A stretch of DNA of 64,000 nucleotides from Methylobacterium gossipiicola (GTDB lineage: Bacteria > Pseudomonadota > Alphaproteobacteria > Rhizobiales > Beijerinckiaceae): positions 1 through 64,000 of the forward strand of contig NZ_FOPM01000015.1 in the NCBI RefSeq assembly GCF_900113485.1. The letters are read 5' to 3'. This document shows, one piece after another, positions 7,272 to 13,986 of the stretch (its first letter is position 1; each line of letters begins with the position of its first letter). Position numbers and translations under genes: made by a program. The notes below the pieces were generated by a model. The model was not told the origin of the DNA. It saw only the letters and a list, made by a program, of their open reading frames with translations, and made no database searches.

Positions 7272-7930
7272 CAGGCGGCCTGCACCTGGGCGGCGAGGAT
7301 CTCCAGGACCTCGTCGAGGACGCCGGTGATCTCGGCCAGGGCCTTGGGATCGCCGTCGGGATGGGCCGGTGTCAGCCCAGTGAAGTGCATCGAGGCGTAA
7401 GCCGCCCGTTGCAGGATCTCGGTGCGCAGGACCGGGAGATCGGCACCGCGGATTTCTTGCCGGGCGTGCTGGCTCACGTTGCTCCGGAGAGAGGGCATTT
7501 GCGTCAGCAGGATCCGGGCGGGGATCGCACGGCGCAGCATCCGCTCGGCGCGCTGGACCACCTCGTAGGTCCGGAACACCTCCTGGAGGTCCATGCCGGA
7601 GATCTTCGACGGGATCAGCACGAGGTCGGACTCGGCGATCGCGTAGGTGACCATCTGCGAGGCCGCGCCTTCCAGGTCGACGAGGACGAGGCCGTACTGG
7701 CTGGCAGCCTCGGCGACCCGGTCGAGGGTCGACTTTTCGGTGATGCCGGTGATGACGTCGACACCGCAAGCCTCACCGGCCCGCTCGCGCCACGTCGCGA
7801 CATGGCCGTTGGGATCGGCATCGACGACGGCGACGCGCCCACCCCGCCGGGCGAAGGCGTCGGCGAGGCAGATGACCAGCGTCGTCTTCCCGACGCCTCC
7901 CTTGGTGTTGCACACGCTGATGACGGCCAC
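7271..7930 (-). CDS. parA: ParA-family partition ATPase
   Basis: A 219-residue ATPase. The GTG start at 7930 is chosen because GGAGG lies five bases upstream; an upstream in-frame ATG adds 14 unlikely residues. The deviant Walker A motif KGGVGKTT is at residues 10-17, 'VVDADPNGH' follows near 37, and 'LVLVDLEGAAS' is the Walker B region. The short form without an N-terminal DNA-binding domain corresponds to type Ib ParA proteins of small plasmids and integrative elements, which use a small ribbon-helix-helix partner like the gene downstream. Its presence inside a tRNA-integrated element suggests that the element has, or had, a plasmid-like stage. Confidence 0.88.
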   Translation of the reverse strand: MAVISVCNTKGGVGKTTLVICLADAFARRGGRVAVVDADPNGHVATWRERAGEACGVDVITGITEKSTLDRVAEAASQYGLVLVDLEGAASQMVTYAIAESDLVLIPSKISGMDLQEVFRTYEVVQRAERMLRRAIPARILLTQMPSLRSNVSQHARQEIRGADLPVLRTEILQRAAYASMHFTGLTPAHPDGDPKALAEITGVLDEVLEILAAQVQAA

Positions 7931-7957
7931 GCTCGCCTCCGATGGGAATGGTACTCC

Positions 7958-8035
7958 TGGGCAAGATACCATCTGCCCAAGTGGTCAAAAGGCCGTAAAC
8001 TCAAGAAGGCAGATGGGCAAAGGGGAACTTGCCCA
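7958..8035. promoter_or_regulatory. Two matching inverted repeats upstream of parA (operator or parS-like)
   Basis: TGGGCA-N10-TGCCCA occurs at 7958-7979 and again at 8014-8035. The second copy has longer arms (ATGGGCAA and TTGCCCAT). The starts are 56 bases apart, between the parA start and the second hlyD remnant. Identical half-sites and identical spacing make a protein-binding site likely; the ParA partner protein is the obvious candidate. The leftmost site is 28 bases from the parA start codon, where it could cover the promoter. Confidence 0.65.
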
Positions 8036-8066
8036 TGGCGCTTGTTCGCGGCTGGTGCGTCGTTAG

Positions 8067-8120
8067 GTGATCGAGTATTTGCTATCGCCGGTGGTGCAGG
8101 AAGCGGGGAGAGAACGTTGA
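8067..8120 (+). pseudogene. HlyD-family adaptor, C-terminal remnant 2 (18 codons)
   Basis: GTGATCGAG... to TGA at 8118-8120 encodes VIEYLLSPVVQEAGRER, the last residues of the adaptor seen at 9671-9730, with a small internal deletion. Nothing else of hlyD is left here. The retained bases include GGGGAGAG (8105-8112), which serves as ribosome-binding site for the next gene, and the stop overlaps that gene's TTG start. Confidence 0.75.
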
Positions 8121-8707
8121 CCGATACTCGAAGGTCCGATAATTACAATCTCAATTCCAGAAATAAGTTTATTTACTCTATGTTCGTAGTGTTATTTTCT
8201 TTCGGTGCGCTTGGCGACGATAAAAATAGATCAAACAACAACAACGAACCTATAAAATCAATCAATATTTCTGATAATTTAAAAATCGTCACTCCACATA
8301 CGACGCGCACGGACGCTAAAAATAATGCCCCGTTTCCAGAAGATAAAATAGGAATCTATGGAGATTGGACCTGCAAAAGTACCAAGAAGAAGAAATGTAC
8401 GACCGATGACGGATTCAACGGGACTGTTATCGGGCCAATTACAGATGCAGGGGTTAGGGTTCGCATCATTTCGTATGGATATCATGTTTCGTATTTATTT
8501 GATGCCATAGCTATTTGGGACGGAAACAAATTAACTGCTTCTGATTCTAGTGCTCAACTTTCCGATGAAGATCCTTGCGTGATTGATTTTATGTTCAGCG
8601 ACGACTCTGTTAAAAATAAACCAGTGAATATTGAACCGTGCTTTTTATACGGACCACTTGGAAATAAAGATAAAATAATCACCCACTCCCTGACTGGCGC
8701 TCAATAA
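8117..8707 (+). CDS. Small exported four-cysteine protein, cargo 2 (paralogue of cargo 1)
   Basis: A 196-residue protein read from a TTG overlapping the hlyD remnant stop (TTGA). The TTG is chosen by analogy with the other two units and because GGGGAGAG sits four bases upstream; without it the frame continues upstream through Arg-rich non-protein text. Residues about 18-32 form a weak export signal ('FIYSMFVVLFSFGALG') followed by an Asn/Lys-rich linker. From residue 70 it parallels cargo 1 closely (IGIYGDWTCK, KCTTDDGFNGTVIGP, YGYHVSYLFD) with all four cysteines kept. AT-rich. Function unknown. Confidence 0.7.
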   Translation: MTDTRRSDNYNLNSRNKFIYSMFVVLFSFGALGDDKNRSNNNNEPIKSINISDNLKIVTPHTTRTDAKNNAPFPEDKIGIYGDWTCKSTKKKKCTTDDGFNGTVIGPITDAGVRVRIISYGYHVSYLFDAIAIWDGNKLTASDSSAQLSDEDPCVIDFMFSDDSVKNKPVNIEPCFLYGPLGNKDKIITHSLTGAQ

Positions 8708-8729
8708 TACACTTGCTCATGTCGCGCGC

Positions 8730-9730
8730 ATGCTCATGCCCCGCGATCCGCATGAAACGTTCCGGGTGCCGGCCGGGATCGATCCGGTCCTGGCCGAGCA
8801 GAATCATGCCCAGGCCGACCGGGAGATCGAGCGGCACCTCGCCGTGATCGCCGGACTGGAGGCGGATCGGGCGCAGAAGGTTGCGAGCCTGGAGGCCAAC
8901 GCCGCGCAGATCGCGCGCGGCCGGCAGCTCCTGCCTATCCTCGAGGAACGCCACACGGTCCTCGAGGGGCTGTTCGACAAGCAGTACGGCGCCCGTCCCC
9001 CTGTGTTGGAGGTAGAGCAGCAGATCGTAGAGAAACGGGCCGATGTGGCGGCAGCCCAGGGGCAGCAACGCCAGATCGAGGCGGAAATGCGCTCCCTCGC
9101 CGCCAAGACCGCGGAGGTGCGGGCGGGATTTCTGGCCGACGCCACCGACAGGCGGACGAAGGCACTGCAGAAAATCGCCGCGCTCGACCAGGACATCACC
9201 AAGGCGCGCCAAAAGGAGAGCTACCGGCGGCTTCGCGCGCCGGTGGCGGGTACCATTCAGGGCATCAAGATCCAAACGCCGGGTGGGTGGTGACGACGGC
9301 GGACGTGCTGATGAGGGTGGTGCCGGACGGCTCGGGAATTGAGATCGACGCGCAGATGCTCAACGGCGATATCGGCTTCGTTGCAGAGGATCAGGCCGTG
9401 GAGGTGAAGCTCGAGGCGTTCCCGTCCACCCAGTACGGTCTGGTTAAGGGACGGGTGCGAAAGCTCGGCCGCGACGCCGCGACTGGGGGCTCCAATGGGG
9501 TGGTATCGGGATCGACGGCGCCGTCGTTGGCGTCGAGCATGGCAACCGACCTAGCCTATCCGGCCAAAGTGACATTGGAGCAGGACTGGATCGGGGGCGA
9601 GGGACGCCGAGAGGCAATCCGACCCGGGATGCGAGTGTCGGCTGAGATCAGGACGGGCGAGCGGCGGGTGATCAAGTACCTGCTGTCGCCGGTGGTGAAG
9701 ACGGTGCAGGAAGCGGGCAGGGAACGGTGA
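8730..9730 (+). pseudogene. HlyD-family type I secretion adaptor, 5'-truncated and frameshifted
   Basis: The first frame (8730-9293) gives the long coiled coil of a type I adaptor (Ala/Glu/Arg/Gln-rich, residues 25-165) and the returning lipoyl segment 'LRAPVAGTIQGIKIQTPGG'. The reading then passes to another frame (9287-9730) with 'VVTTADVLMRVVPDGSGIEI', 'NGDIGFV', 'YPAKVTLEQD' and the terminal 'AEIRTGERRVIKYLLSP'. Adding one G to the run at 9285-9287 joins both halves into one protein. The N-terminal membrane anchor and first lipoyl half are absent, because the sequence begins right after cargo 2. No ABC transporter or TolC partner is in the window. It is therefore a remnant, though the most complete of the three. 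Confidence 0.8.
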
Positions 9731-10320
9731 TGGTGCCAATTTTTTCCAATCAAATCGAATTCCAGAGATGTTGCCGAAGAGTTATAGGTATAGAAATTTA
9801 TTCCAATTCTCGACGACAACGTACAACTTGGGCTGCTATTTTATTTGCCCTTATCCAATCGGGAGCATTATTTTCACTTCCGAATTCAGCTCAAAGTAAA
9901 GAAATGACCGGACCGGCCGCCGAGAAATACCACAATATTGACAATTGCTTTCGACAGAAGAATCATTTAAATGAATCTTTGACCTGTGTTTTTACTTATA
10001 AAATCAAGTGCTATCAGAGGAGTGATAAGTCAAACGTCTCTGAGGGCATCTGCGCCCAACAAACAATTGATGCTCTTTCGCAGTTTTCCGAAGAACAAAG
10101 CAGAAATATCGTGAGATTAAGCAGTGAAATGGCAGTACAAATGCGCAGATCTCAAATCTTATGGAATCTAAATAAAGAAATCATCTGCAACTGGCCAGAG
10201 TTATCCTTCGATTCTGGATCCGATATAGGAAGATTGAAGGGAAAATGTTCACTAGAACTGCTTACGGCACAAACATTCAACAACCAGCAGATGCTGGAAT
10301 ATTTCCAGCAAAACCATTGA
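9727..10320 (+). CDS. Small exported protein, cargo 3 (family unknown)
   Basis: A 197-residue protein. A GTG at 9727 overlaps the hlyD stop by four bases exactly as in the other two units; an ATG follows immediately at 9730 and may be the real start. Residues about 33-53 are hydrophobic (TTWAAILFALIQSGALF) and precede NSAQS, so export with an internal-looking signal is possible. The rest is helical and charged with four cysteines in the mature part (CFRQ, CVFT, KCYQ, GICAQ) plus later ICNW and KCSL. It shows no similarity to cargo 1 or 2. It is AT-rich and unlike the host DNA. I do not recognise the family. Confidence 0.6.
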   Translation: MMVPIFSNQIEFQRCCRRVIGIEIYSNSRRQRTTWAAILFALIQSGALFSLPNSAQSKEMTGPAAEKYHNIDNCFRQKNHLNESLTCVFTYKIKCYQRSDKSNVSEGICAQQTIDALSQFSEEQSRNIVRLSSEMAVQMRRSQILWNLNKEIICNWPELSFDSGSDIGRLKGKCSLELLTAQTFNNQQMLEYFQQNH

Positions 10321-10486
10321 TCCGCATAAACATAGGGAGAATAAAAAATGGCGGGCGCCTCTTCAAAGTTGATTGATGACGTTTTTAAGGTCCTGTCATC
10401 AACGGAAGGCAGAAATTCTTATAGATATTCAAATAGTAATATTTTTATTGATAAATCATTTGTTTTGGCTCTTTCGACGGGGTCTA

Positions 10487-11623
10487 GTGCACTGACTCAG
10501 ACAGATGGTTCAGGGGATCGGCTGACGGCGGCGAGGATATCGGTTGCGGGTTTGGTCCAGACGAAGAGTCTGGCGTGCCGGTTGTGCTCGGCGATGTAGC
10601 GTTTGATCGCCGCCTGCAGATCGACGACGCCGGTGAAGGAGCCTCGCCGCAGCCTACGACGGGTCAGCGCCGAGAAGAAGCCCTCTACGGCGTTGAGCCA
10701 CGAGGCCGAGGTCGGGGTGAAGTGGAACGTCCAGCGCGGGTGGCGAGCCAGCCAGGCGCGTACCTTCGGATGTTTGTGGGTCGCGACGTTGTCGAGGATG
10801 GCGTGGATCGCCTTGCCGGGCGGGACGGCGGCCTCGATGGCGTTGAGGAACCGGATGAACTCGCCGTTCCGGTGGCGCTGCATGCAGCGGCCGAGCACGG
10901 TGCCGGCCAGGACGTCGAGGGCGGCAAACAGCGTCGTGGTACCGTGACGGGTATCGTCGTGGGTCTGGGTGGCGGGATGGCTCGGGGCGAGCGGACGGTC
11001 GGGGCGGGTCCGCTCCAGGGCCTGGATCTGGCTTTTCTCGTCGATGGACAGCACCACCGCGTGGGCGGGTGGATCCATGTAGAGGCCGACGACATCCTCG
11101 ACCTTGGCGGAGAAGGCGGGGTCGCGCGATCGCTTGAACGTGCGCAGTCGATGCGGTTGGAAGCGATGAGCGTCCCAGATCCGCTGCACGGCGCGCAACG
11201 AGATCCCGACCGCGCGGGCCACGGCACGGCCGGTCCAGTGAGTGACCTCGCCCGGCGGCTCCGAGCAGGTCAGCGCCAGGAGCTCGGCCACCGGCTCGGT
11301 CGAATGGGGCGGCGTACCGGGCGGACGCGTCTTGTCGCGCAGCAGACCTTCGACACCCGCCTCGGCGTAGCGCCGCTGCCAGCGCCACACGGCCGGGCGG
11401 CTGACGCCCGCCCGCCGGGCGACGTCCTGGACGCTCAGGCGCTCGGCTGAGAACAGGACGATGCGGGCGCGCTGGATGTGCTTGAGCGGACGAGAGCGAT
11501 CGCTGGCAATCGCAGTGAGCCGTGCCGCGTCAGTTGCATCGAGGAGCACGCATACCGTCTGAGCCATGGCCCAGACTCGCACGTCTCGCCCACTGCGTGA
11601 ATCCTCCGTCCGCGTCACTGCAC
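10487..11623 (-). mobile_element. IS630-family insertion sequence
   Basis: The element is 1137 bases long and flanked on both sides by TA (10485-10486 and 11624-11625), the target duplication typical of IS630. The imperfect terminal inverted repeats begin GTGCACTGACTC on the left and, read inward, GTGCAGTGACGC on the right; they agree at roughly 20 of 26 positions. One complete transposase gene fills it. It has split the small gene at 10348-11729. Confidence 0.9.
10497..11567 (-). CDS. IS630-family transposase
   Basis: A 356-residue DDE transposase starting at the ATG at 11567 (MAQTVCVLLD). The N-terminal half holds a helix-turn-helix of the type 'SVQDVARRAGVSRPAVWRWQRRY' and a second one ('GRAVARAVGISLRAVQRIW'). 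The catalytic triad is visible as 'LSIDEKSQIQ', 'AILDNVATHKH' and 'SWLNAVEGFFS', the usual DDE pattern of the family. The gene is full length and undamaged, so the element may still be active. Confidence 0.92.
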   Translation of the reverse strand: MAQTVCVLLDATDAARLTAIASDRSRPLKHIQRARIVLFSAERLSVQDVARRAGVSRPAVWRWQRRYAEAGVEGLLRDKTRPPGTPPHSTEPVAELLALTCSEPPGEVTHWTGRAVARAVGISLRAVQRIWDAHRFQPHRLRTFKRSRDPAFSAKVEDVVGLYMDPPAHAVVLSIDEKSQIQALERTRPDRPLAPSHPATQTHDDTRHGTTTLFAALDVLAGTVLGRCMQRHRNGEFIRFLNAIEAAVPPGKAIHAILDNVATHKHPKVRAWLARHPRWTFHFTPTSASWLNAVEGFFSALTRRRLRRGSFTGVVDLQAAIKRYIAEHNRHARLFVWTKPATDILAAVSRSPEPSV

Positions 11624-11768
11624 TAGGCCGCTGGTGCCACAGACGCGAGGGCTTTCCGTTCGAGAAAAACAGTTAGTCAGAATGTTGAAAAAGCTAAGTG
11701 TTCTCAGTAAGTGGTTAGACGTCTCATGATGAGGTTAAGTTGTTGAATTTCCGGGGATTACCACGCTC

Positions 11769-11813
11769 CTGAAAATCGCAGTGTCGGCGGTTCGATCCCG
11801 TCTCTGGGCACCA
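11769..11813 (+). other. attachment site: 3' fragment of tRNA-Phe
   Basis: The bases from CTGAAAA (anticodon loop with GAA) through TCGCA (anticodon stem 3' side), the T arm (GGTTCGATCCC) and the acceptor strand TCTGGGC-A-CCA form the 3' half of a tRNA-Phe. The 5' half is absent: upstream bases cannot pair to give a D arm or the GCCCAGA acceptor strand. Integrases that target tRNA genes leave exactly such a 3' duplicate at the far end of the element. Because the fragment reads rightward, the element lies to the left and the intact tRNA is expected beyond position 1. Confidence 0.8.
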
Positions 11814-11841
11814 TTTTCCTTCTGATCTCGCCGCCGAACCG

Positions 11842-12063
11842 TCAAGCCTTCAGGCCGGTGTCGCGGGCCAGATGCCCGGCTTCCCTCAACGCCTCCTCCA
11901 CCGCGCCGTAGAGGCGCCGCATCCCGTCGTCGTTCTGCGCGGGCGGCGGATGCAGCGGCACCATCGGGGTGAAGCTCAGGGCTTCGGGCGGGAGGACGGC
12001 GGGTTGGCGTTCCCCCGGACCCTTGGCGGCGCCCACGACCGCACCCAACAGTTTCGCCAGCAT
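11842..12063 (-). CDS. Small hypothetical protein
   Basis: A 73-residue protein starting MLAKLLGAVVGAAKG. The N-terminal 15 residues are a short Gly/Ala amphipathic helix; the middle is Pro-rich and residues 45-70 form a helix ('MRRLYGAVEEALREAGHLA'). The codon use is that of the host, in contrast to the AT-rich genes to the left, so this is the first chromosomal gene after the attachment site. No function can be assigned. Confidence 0.55.
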   Translation of the reverse strand: MLAKLLGAVVGAAKGPGERQPAVLPPEALSFTPMVPLHPPPAQNDDGMRRLYGAVEEALREAGHLARDTGLKA

Positions 12064-12144
12064 CCGGCCCTCTCCCTCGCACGACGTCCGACAAGGTAGT
12101 CGGGCCGCATGGGTTTCGTTCCGCGCGCTGTAAGCTCTGTGGGT

Positions 12145-12702
12145 TCAGCGCAAGCCCCGCAGGGCCATTTCCTCCGGAGCGCCTTCGGCCGCCGCTTGGC
12201 GCGCCAGCAGACGGGCGAGGTCGACGGGGCGATAGTCCCAGGCGTCGGCGCCGACATCGCAGGCCCGGCTGGTGTCGGGCAGGCAGGCATGGGTGTGGCC
12301 GTAGAGGTGGCGGGTCTCGCGCCAGAACCCCGGCCAGGACCGGTGCGGGTAATGCGACAGGAACAGGCGCCATGGCCGGCCGTCCGCGTCCTCCACGGTG
12401 ATGCGGGCATTCTCCACGGGGGGCGCGTCCCAGGGCAGGTCGAGGACGCGGTTGGTGTCGTGGTTGCCGCGCACCAGCCGCTTGACGCCGTTGAGGCGCG
12501 CGAACACGGCGGCGCAATGCGCGCGGCTCGCTCCGGCGGCGAAATCGCCGAGGTGCCACACGAGGTCGTCGGGGCCGACGCAGGCGTTCCAGCGATCGAT
12601 CAGGGCGGCGTCGTGCGTAGCGACGGAACCGAAACCGGTGCGCCGCCTCTGCACGAGCGGGGCGTCCCCGAAATGCGTGTCGGCGGTGAAGAAGGTTGCC
12701 AT
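12145..12702 (-). CDS. Metallophosphoesterase
   Basis: A 185-residue calcineurin-like phosphoesterase. Motifs in order: 'TADTHFGD' (D-x-H, residues 6-10), 'VWHLGDFA' (GD), 'RLVRGNHDTN' (GNHD), 'FLSHYPHRSW' and 'YGHTHA' (GHTH), which together bind two metals. The size and the 'ADTHFGDAPLVQRRR' opening match stand-alone bacterial phosphoesterases of unknown substrate. The start at 12702 is the ATG directly before the first metal motif; the longer upstream frame is Arg/Pro-rich and not protein-like. Confidence 0.88.
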   Translation of the reverse strand: MATFFTADTHFGDAPLVQRRRTGFGSVATHDAALIDRWNACVGPDDLVWHLGDFAAGASRAHCAAVFARLNGVKRLVRGNHDTNRVLDLPWDAPPVENARITVEDADGRPWRLFLSHYPHRSWPGFWRETRHLYGHTHACLPDTSRACDVGADAWDYRPVDLARLLARQAAAEGAPEEMALRGLR

Positions 12703-12882
12703 GCGCTCCGTGAAATGGCGCGGTCGTCCCCGGCGGCAAGCGGGTGTCCGGTCGCGCAAGGCGGGGAGTTGGACGCGACCGGTCCGGGGATTCCGGTCCC
12801 GACGGGGTGGCGGGGCGGGAAAGCCGGTGGGCTTTTCGCGGCACAGTTGGTACGGCATCGCGCGCAGAACAGGAGACTGCCC

Positions 12883-13413
12883 TTGCCGAATCCCCGTCTT
12901 TCCCTGCTTGCCCTCGTCGCCGGCCTATCCTTGAGCCTGTCCGTCGCGCCGGGCGCCGTCGCGCAGACCGCTCCGGCCACCGCCGACCCGGCGACCCTGA
13001 AGATCGCCCGCATGGTGGTGCAGCAGATGCAGGGCGACCGGGACATCACCCTGAACGGCATGGCCGCCCCCATGGCCGGCATGGTGCAGAGCCTGGGTAT
13101 GCGTGACCCGGAGCGCAGTCAGGCGATCATCAAGGAGGTGGTGCTGCCGCTCCTCAAGGCGCACTGGGACGAGTACCTCGACGTGACGGCGGCCAGCTTC
13201 GCCAGCGTGCTCTCGAAGGAGGATCTCCAGGCGCTCGGCACCTTCTACGCCACGCCGGCCGGGCGCCGCCTCGCCGCCGCCCAGCCGCAACTCGCCCAGG
13301 CACAGATGACCAGCACGACGCGCTGGGTCCAGGGCCTGATGCCGGAGATGCAGGCGAAGATGATGGAGGCGATCAAGGCGAGCGGGGGCGCCTCGGGGTC
13401 CAAGCCGAAATGA
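12883..13413 (+). CDS. DUF2059 secreted protein
   Basis: A 176-residue protein from a TTG start with AGGAG seven bases upstream; no ATG or GTG gives a signal peptide. Residues 1-27 are a signal peptide ending AVAQ. The region from about 95 to 160 (a 'YLDVTAASFASVLSKEDL..LGTFYATPAGRRLA' pattern) is the DUF2059 helical repeat, found in exported proteins of alphaproteobacteria with no known biochemical role. The start assignment is the least certain part. Confidence 0.75.
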   Translation: MPNPRLSLLALVAGLSLSLSVAPGAVAQTAPATADPATLKIARMVVQQMQGDRDITLNGMAAPMAGMVQSLGMRDPERSQAIIKEVVLPLLKAHWDEYLDVTAASFASVLSKEDLQALGTFYATPAGRRLAAAQPQLAQAQMTSTTRWVQGLMPEMQAKMMEAIKASGGASGSKPK

Positions 13414-13444
13414 GCGGCGTCCCCGGCCGGGTCGCGGCGCCTCG

Positions 13445-13855
13445 TCAGACCTCGGCGGCGGCCGCCTTCATCACCCCGGCCACGAGGCCGTAGGTCTCGA
13501 CCCAGGCCTCGTGCACCGAGGGTGTGAAATCCGGGCCGAGGCCCTGCTCCAGGGTCCAGAGCAGGGCCTCGCCCACGGGCTCGTAATGGGCGGCCTCAGT
13601 GCCGAAGGCCGCGTGCTGGCGGCCGAGCTTCTGCAGGGCCGGGACGACGATGTCGGGCTTATCGAGATTGGTCACCGCGAGGCTCAGCATGGCCATGAGC
13701 TTCTTCTTCTGCTCGCGCATGTCCTCCGGGAACATCGGCCGGACCGCCGGAGCGATCTCGAACAGGCGTCCGTAGAAGAGGTCGGCGGCGGTGTCGGCGA
13801 TGGGTCGGACCTTGGCGAAGCTGTCCTGAACCAGGGTGATCTGTTCGGGCGTCAT
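13445..13855 (-). CDS. Single-domain bacterial globin
   Basis: A 136-residue globin of the flavohaemoglobin/Vitreoscilla type without a reductase domain. Proximal His81 lies in 'LGRQHAAFG' and Phe42 (CD1) in 'VRPMFPED'; the opening 'MTPEQITLVQDSFAKVRPIA' is typical of the family. It binds haem and O2 or NO in the cytoplasm, and such proteins usually serve NO detoxification or oxygen supply. No partner reductase lies nearby. Confidence 0.9.
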   Translation of the reverse strand: MTPEQITLVQDSFAKVRPIADTAADLFYGRLFEIAPAVRPMFPEDMREQKKKLMAMLSLAVTNLDKPDIVVPALQKLGRQHAAFGTEAAHYEPVGEALLWTLEQGLGPDFTPSVHEAWVETYGLVAGVMKAAAAEV

Positions 13856-13986
13856 CGAAACCTCGGTTGGCTGTGGGCATTCACGAAAGCGTCGCGGGGA
13901 ACCCTCACGCCGCGCCTTCGAAGTAACGCTGCGACTCCCCGCCCCCCCGCCGACGATAGCGAATTTCCACTCTGACGGGGCGATTT

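Larger units (their letters stand above)
10348..11729 (+). pseudogene. Small gene interrupted by IS630; 80 codons when rejoined
   Basis: ATG at 10348 with GGGAGA upstream. The native frame runs to the TA at 10485-10486, where the insertion element begins; with the element in place the frame reads on into it and ends at 10599. If the element is removed leaving one TA, the frame continues at 11626 and stays open to TGA at 11727-11729. The joined protein has 80 residues, with a Lys/Leu-rich amphipathic C-terminus (REKQLVRMLKKLSVLSKW). No domain is recognised. The gene ends 40 bases before the tRNA fragment and belongs to the accessory block. Confidence 0.65.

Noticed and set aside
8730..9730. 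A working type I secretion system
   Set aside because: The adaptor lacks its N-terminus and is frameshifted, and no ABC exporter or TolC gene is in the accessory block. The NodT-type channel and adaptor at 16.6-22.9 kb belong to an RND pump.
11737..11813. A complete tRNA gene at the attachment site
   Set aside because: The T arm, acceptor 3' strand and CCA are there, but the upstream bases form neither a D arm nor a matching 5' acceptor strand. It is only a 3' fragment.
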